Part shown: piece by piece, positions 7,555 to 15,647 of the stretch
Layout of the letters: every line of letters begins with the position of its first letter
Position numbering within the stretch: position 1 is the stretch's first letter
From: a virus
IMG/VR virus record: IMGVR_UViG_3300017763_002481
Span: 1-38,767 of that record
Length of the DNA stretch: 38,767 nt
Reading direction: 5' to 3' (one strand)
The notes under the pieces: model-generated
Database searches by the model: none
Told to the model about the DNA's origin: nothing
The model's input: only the letters and a program-made list of their open reading frames with translations
Made by a program: the position numbers and the translations under genes

Positions 7555-8249
7555 ACCTTCCACCTCAACATTAAACTATTCCTAAAGTCTCCTTCAGCAA
7601 TATTTGTAGGTGCTTGATGCCATGTGCCATCAAAATTGGGTGCAATAAACATACAGTTTGGTCTAAATGGTAAGGTTCTAGCACATTTAAAATGCTCCTC
7701 ACAATCCTTTTTAACCATATGCGGTCCACTTGTACCAGGATCTTGTACTGTATGTTCTGCTAGACTGTCGCCTATGTATTCATATAGTTTGCTACCATAT
7801 GCTACTTGGCTCATATCTTTAGGCAAATATATTAAACAACTAAGTGTAAAGACTGTGTCTTTAAAAGCATCTGTGTGTATATCATCTATCAGTAATTCAC
7901 TAGAGTCTTTCCAAAATCTTGTAGTAGGTAATACTTCCTGTCCTTCAAACGATAAACCAAACTTATTAGCAACCACATGAAAGAACTTGTTTGCCATTTT
8001 ATTAAAGTATCTAATATCTGCTTGGGATTCATTATCCATATCTAAAGCATACTCTATTCTATTACTAACCTCTAACTCTATTGGATCTTGAATCAAGCCT
8101 TCAGCAGTATCAAACTCTGTAAACTTTCTATAGTCATTTGTTTTAAGTATCTCAGGTATAAACATATGGGGCCATGGGTCATTGAGAACTTCGCTGTTCT
8201 CAACTTGGTTTATCATATGATTAAATTGATTTGTAATATCCGTAAGCAT
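7551..8249 (-). CDS. 2-oxoglutarate/Fe(II)-dependent oxygenase-like
   Basis: Last gene of a minus-strand operon. The 232-residue protein keeps the iron-binding facial triad H125-x-D127 (DDIHTDAF) and H211 (GTWHQAP), with R223 or R229 placed to bind 2-oxoglutarate (FRNSLMLRW). The LIYLP strand and GSKLY turn between them match the other two oxygenases of the window. Family members hydroxylate protein side chains, nucleic acids or small molecules. The neighbouring fibre gene makes a virion protein a possible substrate, but that is inference. It overlaps the oxygenase upstream by 29 bases in another frame. Confidence 0.75.
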   Translation of the reverse strand: MLTDITNQFNHMINQVENSEVLNDPWPHMFIPEILKTNDYRKFTEFDTAEGLIQDPIELEVSNRIEYALDMDNESQADIRYFNKMANKFFHVVANKFGLSFEGQEVLPTTRFWKDSSELLIDDIHTDAFKDTVFTLSCLIYLPKDMSQVAYGSKLYEYIGDSLAEHTVQDPGTSGPHMVKKDCEEHFKCARTLPFRPNCMFIAPNFDGTWHQAPTNIAEGDFRNSLMLRWKV

Positions 8250-9012
8250 GTTTTCTTTCCATTTGTGTGTCTAGTATAGGACTGCTATGCCAAGCATGTA
8301 TAGAACGTGGCATAAAATATACCAGTCCGCTTGTAAAAGGTAATTGATCTATGAGGTTGCAGTCTTGTCTTATCAAACTCTTATCTAGGTCTGTTTCGTG
8401 TTCTTTAGGCTTCCAAAATTGTGTACCATAGTTTCTTAATGAATCGTCAGAGGGTAAGTATAATCCAAATGTTATATCAAAGTCTTTGTAATCTATGTGT
8501 ACATCATTGACACGGAACCTTTCTGTGTCTTTCCATAACCACATGCTAGTTTTGTATTCATGTTCTAAACTAAACTTGTCTGCTATAGCACAACGTACAT
8601 ACTCATTGTCAAACACTAACTCTAGTAGCATTTGATATGCAGGATCAAAGTTCATGTCCTGTTGTAGCCTACCTTGTACTTCAATATCGTACATGTCCTC
8701 TGGCCAATTATCTATTAGGTTATCAAGTAAGTCTGGGTGTATAAAGTTTTTAATTACTAACTTATGATTACTTACTTTAGCATCTCGTATGCCTTTGAGT
8801 GCATATAAAGTGTAAGAATGAAATTGTATTTCACCTATGCTTTCTACCATACCACCTTCAAGCAGTACTGGTAGCCTTGGATACCAAGGTTCCATATCCA
8901 TAGGTATATGTGTACAACTATTCATTTGTCCACATATCTTACATTTTATTCTGGGATAGTCTGGATCGTATTCCGTTGGGTGAAAGGGTATACCGTTACT
9001 GTCTCTGGCCAT
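8221..9012 (-). CDS. 2-oxoglutarate/Fe(II)-dependent oxygenase-like with N-terminal zinc motif
   Basis: The C-terminal half has the triad H172-x-D174 (NDVHIDYKD) and H242 (AWHSSP), with R253 as probable 2-oxoglutarate anchor and GLYLP and YGTQFW in between. The N-terminus adds CKICGQ...CTH (C24, C27, C33, H35), a likely zinc site that the other two copies lack. The 263-residue length leaves a helical linker of about 110 residues between the two parts. Abuts the gene upstream with no gap and overlaps the oxygenase downstream, so the two are translated together. Substrate unknown. Confidence 0.72.
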   Translation of the reverse strand: MARDSNGIPFHPTEYDPDYPRIKCKICGQMNSCTHIPMDMEPWYPRLPVLLEGGMVESIGEIQFHSYTLYALKGIRDAKVSNHKLVIKNFIHPDLLDNLIDNWPEDMYDIEVQGRLQQDMNFDPAYQMLLELVFDNEYVRCAIADKFSLEHEYKTSMWLWKDTERFRVNDVHIDYKDFDITFGLYLPSDDSLRNYGTQFWKPKEHETDLDKSLIRQDCNLIDQLPFTSGLVYFMPRSIHAWHSSPILDTQMERKHAYGYYKSI

Positions 9013-9321
9013 TTAAATTTCTACTGATGCTTCAAAACTAAATTGCATCTCATCAAATAAATCAAATAATTCTTCTGCAATTTCATCACCCTCTTCTGGG
9101 GTAATCTCTTCGTCTAAAACAATCTCGTAAATATATAAAGCACCTTGATCATCTTCATCTGTATAAGATATCACATCGATGCCTACTTTTTCTTTACCAT
9201 CGTCGTAAGCAATTAGCAGTTTGGTTGCAACTACTTCTTGTACTATATCAAAGTACTCGATTACATCATTGTCCTCGAGTTCTTCTCTAGTAACTATTCT
9301 TACGAAATGCTTTGTAAACAT
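9013..9321 (-). CDS. Hypothetical acidic protein (102 aa)
   Basis: Its stop directly abuts the start of the next minus-strand gene. Strongly acidic (DEEITPEEGDEIAEELFDLFDE) after a strand-rich first half (TKLLIAYDDGKEKVGIDVISY). No known motif. The acidic charge and small size resemble phage proteins that mimic DNA or bind basic partners, but nothing specific supports that here. A hairpin lies upstream in the gap to the membrane-protein gene. Confidence 0.6.
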   Translation of the reverse strand: MFTKHFVRIVTREELEDNDVIEYFDIVQEVVATKLLIAYDDGKEKVGIDVISYTDEDDQGALYIYEIVLDEEITPEEGDEIAEELFDLFDEMQFSFEASVEI

Positions 9322-9335
9322 ATTTGATCCATAAT

Positions 9336-9356
9336 GTAAGGGCTCTGGGCCCTTAC
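9336..9356. promoter_or_regulatory. Intergenic hairpin (8-bp stem)
   Basis: GTAAGGGC (9336-9343), 5-base loop, GCCCTTAC (9349-9356): a perfect 8-bp stem in the gap between two minus-strand genes. No good T-run follows on either strand, so it is not a standard terminator. It may be an mRNA processing or stability element within the operon, or a weak attenuator. Confidence 0.5.
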
Positions 9357-9379
9357 TTTAACTTATACTTATCCGGTTT

Positions 9380-9772
9380 TTACTGTTTGCCGAATGCTTT
9401 TCCGGCTTCTGCAATACCGAAACTACCTAAACAAACTACAACAAATGATGTGTAAATGGTATCGGAAATCTTTAAATCCATTCCCCAAAAACCTGTTACC
9501 AAGTCTACTATACCAAATGCTAACATCATTATAAAAGATGCAAAACCAATGATACTTTTCTCATTGATGTCGTTCTCATCTCTAAACAATGCACCAAAAG
9601 AAAACTTCTCTTTGGGCTTTGCGGCCGCTGTAGCAATCTGTAATTCTTTAGAAAGTGTTTCCATCTCTCTAATTTTGTCTTGAGCCTCATCTAGTTTCAA
9701 GACCATTTCCGTGTACTTTGCGACGTCAATTTCAACGTTACCTTGACTAATTTTTTTACTTTCTTCGCTCAT
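9380..9772 (-). CDS. Membrane protein with coiled coil and two transmembrane segments
   Basis: 130 residues, first gene of the minus-strand operon. Residues about 15-50 form a charged helix with coiled-coil spacing (EMVLKLDEAQDKIREMETLSKELQ). Two hydrophobic segments follow: roughly 74-95 (IGFASFIMMLAFGIVDLVTG) and 107-125 (IYTSFVVVCLGSFGIAEAG). Size and topology would fit a holin-like or inner-membrane regulator, but the charged N-terminal domain is larger than in classic holins and no family is recognised. The late-type promoter upstream fits late expression. Confidence 0.7.
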   Translation of the reverse strand: MSEESKKISQGNVEIDVAKYTEMVLKLDEAQDKIREMETLSKELQIATAAAKPKEKFSFGALFRDENDINEKSIIGFASFIMMLAFGIVDLVTGFWGMDLKISDTIYTSFVVVCLGSFGIAEAGKAFGKQ

Positions 9773-9807
9773 CGTTTCTCCTACAAAACTCTGTTACTGT
9801 GTATATG

Positions 9808-9815
9808 TATTTATC
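9808..9815 (-). promoter_or_regulatory. Candidate T4-type late promoter (GATAAATA on minus strand)
   Basis: The plus strand reads TATTTATC, so GATAAATA lies on the minus strand. The predicted start is about 9802, giving a ~30-base leader to the ATG whose first base is 9772, with a GGAG site before it. It sits back to back with the plus-strand sigma70-like promoter at 9818. Confidence 0.5.
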
Positions 9816-9817
9816 AC

Positions 9818-9846
9818 TTGACATGGCCTAAATAATAGTGTATAAT
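9818..9846 (+). promoter_or_regulatory. Consensus sigma70 promoter
   Basis: TTGACA (9818-9823), 17-base spacer, TATAAT (9841-9846): a full consensus match. Predicted start is about 9853, with AAGGAA (9875-9880) as ribosome site for the ATG at 9887. It drives the dsbA-like gene and probably gene 43. Confidence 0.9.
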
Positions 9847-9886
9847 TGCTTACAACGGTTAAATATACACACTTAAGGAAGAACAC

Positions 9887-10150
9887 ATGGCATTTAATAA
9901 AGTTTTTAACGAAGAAGAAAAATCAAGACTAAAGAAATTAGTACAAGAAGGTGATCAAGTATTATACGAACTTGATGCACTTAACGAAGGACTCAGAGAT
10001 ACTGTGAAAGCAATCGCAGAAGAAATGGACCTCAAACCTAGCATTTTAATGAAAGCAATTAAGGTTGCTCACAAGGCTAAGTTTACAGACGAAAGAGATA
10101 ACTTTGACGAACTAGAAACAATTCTAGAAACAGTTGGCAAGACTCTTTAA
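9887..10150 (+). CDS. dsbA: DsbA-like double-stranded DNA-binding protein (T4 late-transcription helper type)
   Basis: An 87-residue, mostly helical, charged protein (LKKLVQEGDQVLYELDALNEGLRDTVKAIAEEM; AIKVAHKAKFTDERDNFDELETILETVG). Size, helix pattern and the late KAxxxDERDxFxExE segment resemble T4 DsbA (89 aa), which binds double-stranded DNA near late promoters, and the version found beside replication genes in marine T4-like phages. Here it lies just upstream of gene 43 behind a consensus promoter. Homology is judged by eye; a different small DNA-binding protein is possible. Confidence 0.65.
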   Translation: MAFNKVFNEEEKSRLKKLVQEGDQVLYELDALNEGLRDTVKAIAEEMDLKPSILMKAIKVAHKAKFTDERDNFDELETILETVGKTL

Positions 10151-10172
10151 TTTTATAAGTATAATTGGTATT

Positions 10173-10198
10173 GCGTCAGCCTAAAGTGATGCTTGGAG
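10173..10198 (+). promoter_or_regulatory. Candidate autogenous translational operator of gene 43
   Basis: GCGTCA (10173-10178), loop of exactly 8 bases (GCCTAAAG), TGATGC (10187-10192) form a 6-bp stem with one G-U pair. The ribosome site GGAG (10195-10198) follows 2 bases later, 10 bases before the ATG of gene 43. T4 and RB69 polymerases repress their own mRNA by binding a hairpin with an 8-base loop in the same place. The loop sequence differs from T4, as expected if it co-evolved. Confidence 0.5.
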
Positions 10199-10208
10199 AT
10201 AGATATAC

Positions 10209-12896
10209 ATGAGTTACGTTGATGCGTTTCATGACACAGCGAAGGACAAGATCCTCGTATCTGAAAGAGTAGATGGTAAGAGACATATTGTCACTCTACA
10301 ACCTGAATATAATTTTTATTATGCTGACCCACGTGGTAAAGCAAGAAGTGTCTATGGCGATCCTGTAACTGAAGTACGTTGCAAATCTCTAAAGGACTTT
10401 AGAAAGAACGTAGCAATCAATAAGAAAAGCGGAAAGATGTTTGAAACTGACGTCCGTCCTATCAATAAAACACTAGAAAAGAATTATCTCAATGCAGAGA
10501 TACCTAAACTACATACAGCATTCTTTGACATCGAGGTAGACTTTGATCCTGTAAAAGGATTTAGTTCACCTGAAGATGCCTTTATGCCTATTACTGCAAT
10601 AGGTGTATACTTAGACTGGATGGATGCTATGGTATGTTTAGCAGTACCACCTAAAACATTAGACTGGCAACAAGCACAAAGCATTGCAAGTAAGATGCCA
10701 GAAGTAATGTTGTTCAAAGACGAAGCAGAAATGCTTAACACATTCCTCACACTAATAGATGATGCAGACATACTAAGTGGCTGGAACAGTGAAGGTTATG
10801 ATATACCTTATACTACTAATAGAATTATCAAGATACTAGGTAAAAGCGAAACAAGACGTTTGTGTTTGTTTGGACAGTTTCCTAAAGAACGTAAGTTTGA
10901 AATGTTCGGTAGCGAAAGACAGAGCTATGACCTCATTGGTAGAGTTCACTTAGACTATTTGCAACTGTATAGAAAATACAACTATGAGGAACGACATAGT
11001 TACAGACTAGACTTTATTGGTGAAATGGAACTAGGTGAGAAGAAGGTTGTGTACGAAGGTAGTTTAGATAGACTATACAATCATGACTTTGAACGTTTCT
11101 TAGAATACAACATTCAAGACGTATTGTTGATTGCTAAGATGGATAAAAAATTACAGTTCATTGACTTAGCGAATACTATTGCACATGACAATACTGTATT
11201 ACTTCCAACCACAATGGGTGCTGTAGCAACTACAGAACAAGCAATTATAAACGAAGCACACTTACGTGGCTTCTGTGTTCCAGACAGAGATAGACGTGAG
11301 AAACATAATACACAGGCCGCTGGTGCTTATGTGGCTTTCCCTAAGAAAGGTAAGCATGAATGGATAGGCAGTATGGACATAAACAGTCTATACCCAAGTG
11401 TGTTTAGAGCATTGAATATGGCTCCAGAGACTATTGTTGGACAACTTAGACCAGAGTTCACAGACGAAGAAATAGAAAACAAACAGAAGTTAGATAAACT
11501 ATCGTTTGCTGATTCATGGCTTGGTAAGTTTGGTAGCAATGAATATGAAATGGTAATGGCTAAAGATGTTGATACTGTTATGAAACTAGATATGGAGGAC
11601 GGTACTAGTGTAGATGTTACTGGTGCTGATGTATATAATTTAGTATTTCACAGTGGTCAACCTTGGAATATTAGTGCTAATGGTACTATCTTTAAAACAG
11701 ACGTACAAGGTATTGTGCCAGGACTATTAGAGAGATGGTATGCAGAACGACAAGTGTTGCAGGGTAAGAAGAAAGAAGCAACCACAGATGCTGAGAAGGC
11801 TTTCTATGATAAGCGACAGTTAGTTAAAAAGATCAACCTTAACAGTTTGTATGGTGCGATACTTAATCCAGGCTGTAGGTTCTTTGACAAACGTATAGGA
11901 CAGAGTACTACACTAACAGGTCGTGCTATTACAAAACACATGGGAGCAGAAACAAATAGAATGTTTACAGGAGACTATGATCATACCGGAGACACTATTG
12001 TCTATGGAGATACAGACTCTGTTTACTTTTCCGCTGTTCCGTCATTGCCGAATGATGTTATCCTAGATATGCAAAGTGCTATCACATTATATGATCACAT
12101 ATCAGATACAGTTAGTGATACATTCCCACAGTTTATGAAAGACAGTTTTAATGTTCCACTTAAGATTGGTGGTGTTATTAAAGCAGGTAGAGAAGTAGTT
12201 GGTAAGAGTGGACTGTTTATTACTAAGAAGAGATATGCTATCAAGTGTTTAGACATAGAAGGATATCAACCTGAAGGTGGTAAACTAAAGATTATGGGTA
12301 TGGACATCAAGCGAAGTGATACTCCTGAGTTTGTACAGGACTTCCTTGAAGAGATACTAGACTCTGCACTAGAAGGCATGCCAGAGAAAGATGTTATACA
12401 AATGATAAAAGACTTCAAAGCAGGATTTAAAGAACTAGAACCATGGAAGAAAGGTATGCCTAAAAGGGTAAACAACTTAACCATGTACACCAAAAAGTAT
12501 AGAAAGCAGACAAACATGCAGACTAATACAAACATATACAAATTGGAAAAACTAAAAGGCGAAAAAGAGAACAAAATGATTCCTGGGCATGTTAAGGCAA
12601 GTATAGTATGGAATGACCTTAAGTATGTAAACGGTGATCAATACAGTTTAAGCATTATGGATGGTGCAAAAGTTGTAGTATGCAGACTAAGAAATAATCC
12701 TATGGGTTATACAAGTGTTGCATATCCAACAGACGAACTAAAGATTCCACAATGGTTTAAAGAATTACCTTTTGATGAAGAAGGTATGGAACAAGCAGTT
12801 CTAGATAAGAAGATACAAAACGTGTTAGGCGTACTTGGATGGGACTTGTCTAGAGCAAATGATAGTGAGGTTATGGATAATTTCTTTGAATTTTAA
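10209..12896 (+). CDS. 43: Family-B DNA polymerase, T4 gp43 type
   Basis: 895 residues, the size of T4 gp43 (898). The 3'-5' exonuclease has FFDIEVDF (D107, E109) and later exonuclease segments SGWNSEGYDIPY and EYNIQDVLLI. Polymerase motif A is DINSLYPSV near residue 390, motif B includes KINLNSLYGA, and motif C is YGDTDS near 600. The protein copies and proofreads the phage genome. It ends EVMDNFFEF, where T4-family polymerases carry the peptide that docks in the sliding clamp. The start at 10209 has a good ribosome site and a hairpin like the T4 autogenous operator. Clamp gene follows after its own promoter. No intein or split is seen. Confidence 0.98.
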   Translation: MSYVDAFHDTAKDKILVSERVDGKRHIVTLQPEYNFYYADPRGKARSVYGDPVTEVRCKSLKDFRKNVAINKKSGKMFETDVRPINKTLEKNYLNAEIPKLHTAFFDIEVDFDPVKGFSSPEDAFMPITAIGVYLDWMDAMVCLAVPPKTLDWQQAQSIASKMPEVMLFKDEAEMLNTFLTLIDDADILSGWNSEGYDIPYTTNRIIKILGKSETRRLCLFGQFPKERKFEMFGSERQSYDLIGRVHLDYLQLYRKYNYEERHSYRLDFIGEMELGEKKVVYEGSLDRLYNHDFERFLEYNIQDVLLIAKMDKKLQFIDLANTIAHDNTVLLPTTMGAVATTEQAIINEAHLRGFCVPDRDRREKHNTQAAGAYVAFPKKGKHEWIGSMDINSLYPSVFRALNMAPETIVGQLRPEFTDEEIENKQKLDKLSFADSWLGKFGSNEYEMVMAKDVDTVMKLDMEDGTSVDVTGADVYNLVFHSGQPWNISANGTIFKTDVQGIVPGLLERWYAERQVLQGKKKEATTDAEKAFYDKRQLVKKINLNSLYGAILNPGCRFFDKRIGQSTTLTGRAITKHMGAETNRMFTGDYDHTGDTIVYGDTDSVYFSAVPSLPNDVILDMQSAITLYDHISDTVSDTFPQFMKDSFNVPLKIGGVIKAGREVVGKSGLFITKKRYAIKCLDIEGYQPEGGKLKIMGMDIKRSDTPEFVQDFLEEILDSALEGMPEKDVIQMIKDFKAGFKELEPWKKGMPKRVNNLTMYTKKYRKQTNMQTNTNIYKLEKLKGEKENKMIPGHVKASIVWNDLKYVNGDQYSLSIMDGAKVVVCRLRNNPMGYTSVAYPTDELKIPQWFKELPFDEEGMEQAVLDKKIQNVLGVLGWDLSRANDSEVMDNFFEF

Positions 12897-12920
12897 TCGA
12901 AAAAAAACATGAGAATTTAC

Positions 12921-12949
12921 TTGACTTTTCTAAATAAGTGTACTACAAT
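12921..12949 (+). promoter_or_regulatory. Sigma70-like promoter before the sliding clamp gene
   Basis: TTGACT (12921-12926), 17-base spacer, TACAAT (12944-12949). Predicted start about 12956; GGAGA (12969-12973) precedes the clamp ATG at 12979. It lets clamp and transglycosylase be transcribed apart from the polymerase. Confidence 0.75.
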
Positions 12950-12978
12950 ATACAGAATAATATTCTACGGAGAAATAA

Positions 12979-13734
12979 ATGGCGAACAATTATATTAAAG
13001 ATTACTTCAAAGATGTACTAAGACATACACATAGTCTTGGTGTATTTGAAATGGTAAAGATCAAAGGCACTACTGAACTTACAGAGTTAGAGACTGTTGA
13101 CGCAGATAAAACTGTAATTCTTAAAGGTGAGAGTGTAAACCCTGTACCCGACTTTGCAGAAGCAACTGTTGGACTAAGCAGAATGAGTGTGTTAGATGGA
13201 TACTTAAAGTTTCCTGGCTTTGACAGTGAAGATGCAACTGTTGAAATACAAACACAAAATAGAAACGAAGAGGATGTACCTGTAGAGGTTGCATTCAAAA
13301 GCACAGAAGGTACTGATGCTAATTATAGATTCATGTTAGCGGATGTAATCAACCAGCAACTTAAAGACATTAAGTTTAAAGGTGCTGAGTTTGATGTAAA
13401 CATTGTGCCTTCGCAAAAGAATCTAAAAGACTTAGGATACTTTAACAGCATATTAGGAACATTTGAGGGTAACTTCAGTCCTAAGACAGAAGGCGGAGCA
13501 TTGTATTTCCACATTGGAGATGGCGGTAGCGACAGAACTAAAGTACTAATCAACAACAATGTTGATGGTGAGATTACTAATGACTGGAGTTGGCCTTTAG
13601 ACATTGTGTTAAAGATTCTTAGACTAGGAGATAACAGTAACTTAGTAATGAGTATCAACAACCAAGGACTGCTACAAATTAAAGTAGACAGTGGCTTAGG
13701 TATTTACACATACTTACTTCCAGCAAGGAGATAG
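12979..13734 (+). CDS. 45: Sliding clamp, T4 gp45 type
   Basis: 251 residues, slightly longer than T4 gp45 (228). Sequence features fit the phage clamp: an N-terminal FKDVLRHTHSLGVFEMVKI segment, alternating strands, a central ADVINQQLKDIKFKGAEFDV block, and a C-terminal LSMxx-like strand run (LVMSINNQGLLQIKVDSGLGIYTYLLP) that closes the second domain. Three copies form the ring that holds the polymerase on DNA and, in T4, also activates late transcription. Located directly after gene 43 and before the DpdA-like gene, which carries a clamp-binding-like tail. The family call rests on pattern and position. Confidence 0.85.
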   Translation: MANNYIKDYFKDVLRHTHSLGVFEMVKIKGTTELTELETVDADKTVILKGESVNPVPDFAEATVGLSRMSVLDGYLKFPGFDSEDATVEIQTQNRNEEDVPVEVAFKSTEGTDANYRFMLADVINQQLKDIKFKGAEFDVNIVPSQKNLKDLGYFNSILGTFEGNFSPKTEGGALYFHIGDGGSDRTKVLINNNVDGEITNDWSWPLDIVLKILRLGDNSNLVMSINNQGLLQIKVDSGLGIYTYLLPARR

Positions 13735-13735
13735 C

Positions 13736-13894
13736 ATGAACGAATTAGCAGAAATTTTATGTAGAATGTCGCAAGAGCAATTACACGAGTTCGCCAGAGC
13801 ATGTATTGACAAAGGCATTGCTATACCATTAGAGTTTGCACTACACACAGAACAGTTAGATGCTGACGTTGATTTTATTAAAGAGAGTGCATAA
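13736..13894 (+). CDS. Small protein (52 aa) between clamp and transglycosylase genes
   Basis: Starts 1 base after the clamp stop, with AAGGAG just upstream, and its stop overlaps the next ATG (TAATG). The sequence is a helical, acidic peptide (MNELAEILCRMSQEQLHEFA; LDADVDFIKESA). Position implies co-translation with both clamp and DpdA. No family is recognised; it could be a partner or specificity subunit of either, which is only inference from location. Confidence 0.65.
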   Translation: MNELAEILCRMSQEQLHEFARACIDKGIAIPLEFALHTEQLDADVDFIKESA

Positions 13895-15456
13895 TGGATT
13901 TAGGTAAAAGACAGTTAGACTATGCTGTATATTTGCCAGCCATTAGTAGTTTCTATGTAAAGCAAGTAGATAAGATTCTAAACAAAGACCCTGCTAATAG
14001 TAGAACGCCTGCAGGATTTGAATATGGCAACGAAGGCTTAGACTTTTTAAAAGCAAAAGACACATACTTCCATTATCCATATGGACTATACTCAGCCGGT
14101 CATGCTCACTTAGACATTGCTAAAAGTCACAAAGATGAGCCAATGATACAGGACAGAGATAGAAACGAATGTAAAGTAATACTAGGAGACTCAGGTGGTT
14201 TCCAGATTGCTACAGGCGTAATGAAAATGGATTGGGACAATGCAAAAGATCCTAACGATCCTGCTCGTACAAAGATGTGTGAGAAAATATTACGTTGGTT
14301 AGAACACACAGCAGACTGGAGTATGACATTAGACATTCCAGCCTTTGCCGCAGTTGAGCCACTAAGCAGTAAAACAGGACTAACAGAATTTAAAGACACA
14401 TTAGATATTAGTTTGCTTAACTTACATTACTTCACAAGCAATCGTGTACCAGGAGCAACTAAGTTCTTAAATGTATTAAGTGGTACTGACGAAGCAACAA
14501 GTAAAGAATGGTACGAAGCAGTTAAAAGTTTCAGTGATAAAAACTTTGTTGCACAGGCTTATGGTGATGAGAATAGAACACTAGAAGGATATGCATTCGC
14601 TGGTATCAACATGAAAGACATGAGTTGTGTACTAAACAGGATGCTAGACTTACGTGAAGATGGTTTACTTGAAGGCAAGGATTGGATACACTTCCTTGGT
14701 ACAGGTAAACTACAATGGGCATGTTTCTTAACAGCAATACAAAGACAGTTAAGAATACATGATAACCCTAACATCACATTAAGTTTTGATGCCGCTAGTC
14801 CATTTGTGAATACAGCATACGGACAAACTTATGCACACAATTTCTTTGAGCCAGGTAAGTTTGGTTACTTCATGGACAGAGCATTTGATCAACAAGAACT
14901 TGTTGGTAGTGATTTGCCTGCTCCGTTTGGACACAGTCCTGTAATGAGTAGACTCACAATGGGTGACCTATGTACTATGGGTCCAGGTGCACAAGACAAG
15001 AATGGTAACTTCAAGTTTAGTGAAGGACAACCACTTACAGACAAGCATGGTGAGCCTAAACTAGATGAACAAGGCAATCAACTATATGCAGAACGTGATA
15101 GCACTACATGGGACACACAAACATATCTTTACTATATGGGTCATAGTGTATTCAATCACATTGATGCAGTACAAGAAGCAAATAGACTTGCTGATGTAGA
15201 AGCATTTAGAGAAACATTAGATTATAAGAACTGGAGAAAGCCTACTAAGAAAAGCAGTAAGGCACAAGAAGTATCTCCATATGTTCCTGCTAATATTTTA
15301 TACTTCCAAAAGTTTGCAGAGGATTTATTTGATCCTAGCAATCCAGATCCAAGAGGTATGATAGCAGACCATAGAGAGTTCTTAACACATATAGGTTTCG
15401 CTGGAGAAGATGATGGCGATAACGAAGAAGTAATGGATACATTTTTTGAGTTTTAA
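13894..15456 (+). CDS. dpdA: DpdA-like guanine transglycosylase (TGT superfamily) with clamp-binding-like tail
   Basis: 520 residues, much longer than bacterial tRNA-guanine transglycosylase (~375). TGT hallmarks are present: the DSGGFQ substrate-binding motif (D99-Q104), the MTLDIPA segment near 144-150, and a SFDAASP segment near 297-303 where the catalytic aspartate lies. The TGT C-terminal zinc motif is not obvious. DpdA enzymes exchange guanine for a 7-deazaguanine base in DNA and occur with FolE/QueD/QueE, as here. The last nine residues, EVMDTFFEF, match the polymerase end EVMDNFFEF in all but one position, using different codons. This implies recruitment to the sliding clamp. A tRNA target is the main alternative. 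Confidence 0.85.
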   Translation: MDLGKRQLDYAVYLPAISSFYVKQVDKILNKDPANSRTPAGFEYGNEGLDFLKAKDTYFHYPYGLYSAGHAHLDIAKSHKDEPMIQDRDRNECKVILGDSGGFQIATGVMKMDWDNAKDPNDPARTKMCEKILRWLEHTADWSMTLDIPAFAAVEPLSSKTGLTEFKDTLDISLLNLHYFTSNRVPGATKFLNVLSGTDEATSKEWYEAVKSFSDKNFVAQAYGDENRTLEGYAFAGINMKDMSCVLNRMLDLREDGLLEGKDWIHFLGTGKLQWACFLTAIQRQLRIHDNPNITLSFDAASPFVNTAYGQTYAHNFFEPGKFGYFMDRAFDQQELVGSDLPAPFGHSPVMSRLTMGDLCTMGPGAQDKNGNFKFSEGQPLTDKHGEPKLDEQGNQLYAERDSTTWDTQTYLYYMGHSVFNHIDAVQEANRLADVEAFRETLDYKNWRKPTKKSSKAQEVSPYVPANILYFQKFAEDLFDPSNPDPRGMIADHREFLTHIGFAGEDDGDNEEVMDTFFEF

Positions 15457-15458
15457 TT

Positions 15459-15647
15459 ATGAGTATATTAGATAATATAAAATATTATGCAAACAAAAGT
15501 TGGTTGCTAACACTAGACTTTATAGATTGGCACAAAGACTTTACAAATGATATTGCACACAAATACAATTTATGTCCTTGGGCAATGGGCCTTATAGGTT
15601 TTGCTAAAGGTGTGTTAGTAGTATTATTATTGCAGTGGTTATTTTAA
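15459..15647 (+). CDS. Small membrane protein (62 aa)
   Basis: Begins 2 bases after the dpdA stop and ends directly before the next ATG, so it belongs to the dpdA unit. An amphipathic, aromatic N-terminal half (YYANKSWLLTLDFIDWHKDF) leads to one transmembrane segment at about residues 42-61 (GLIGFAKGVLVVLLLQWLF). It may tether or signal at the inner membrane; no family recognised. Confidence 0.65.
   Translation: MSILDNIKYYANKSWLLTLDFIDWHKDFTNDIAHKYNLCPWAMGLIGFAKGVLVVLLLQWLF

Noticed and set aside
9336-9356. Hairpin as rho-independent terminator
   Set aside because: No T-run follows on either strand, so it is listed only as a hairpin.
10134-10165. Promoter directly before gene 43 (TTGGCA and TATAAT)
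   Set aside because: The spacer is 20 bases, too long, and the consensus promoter at 9818 can serve both genes.
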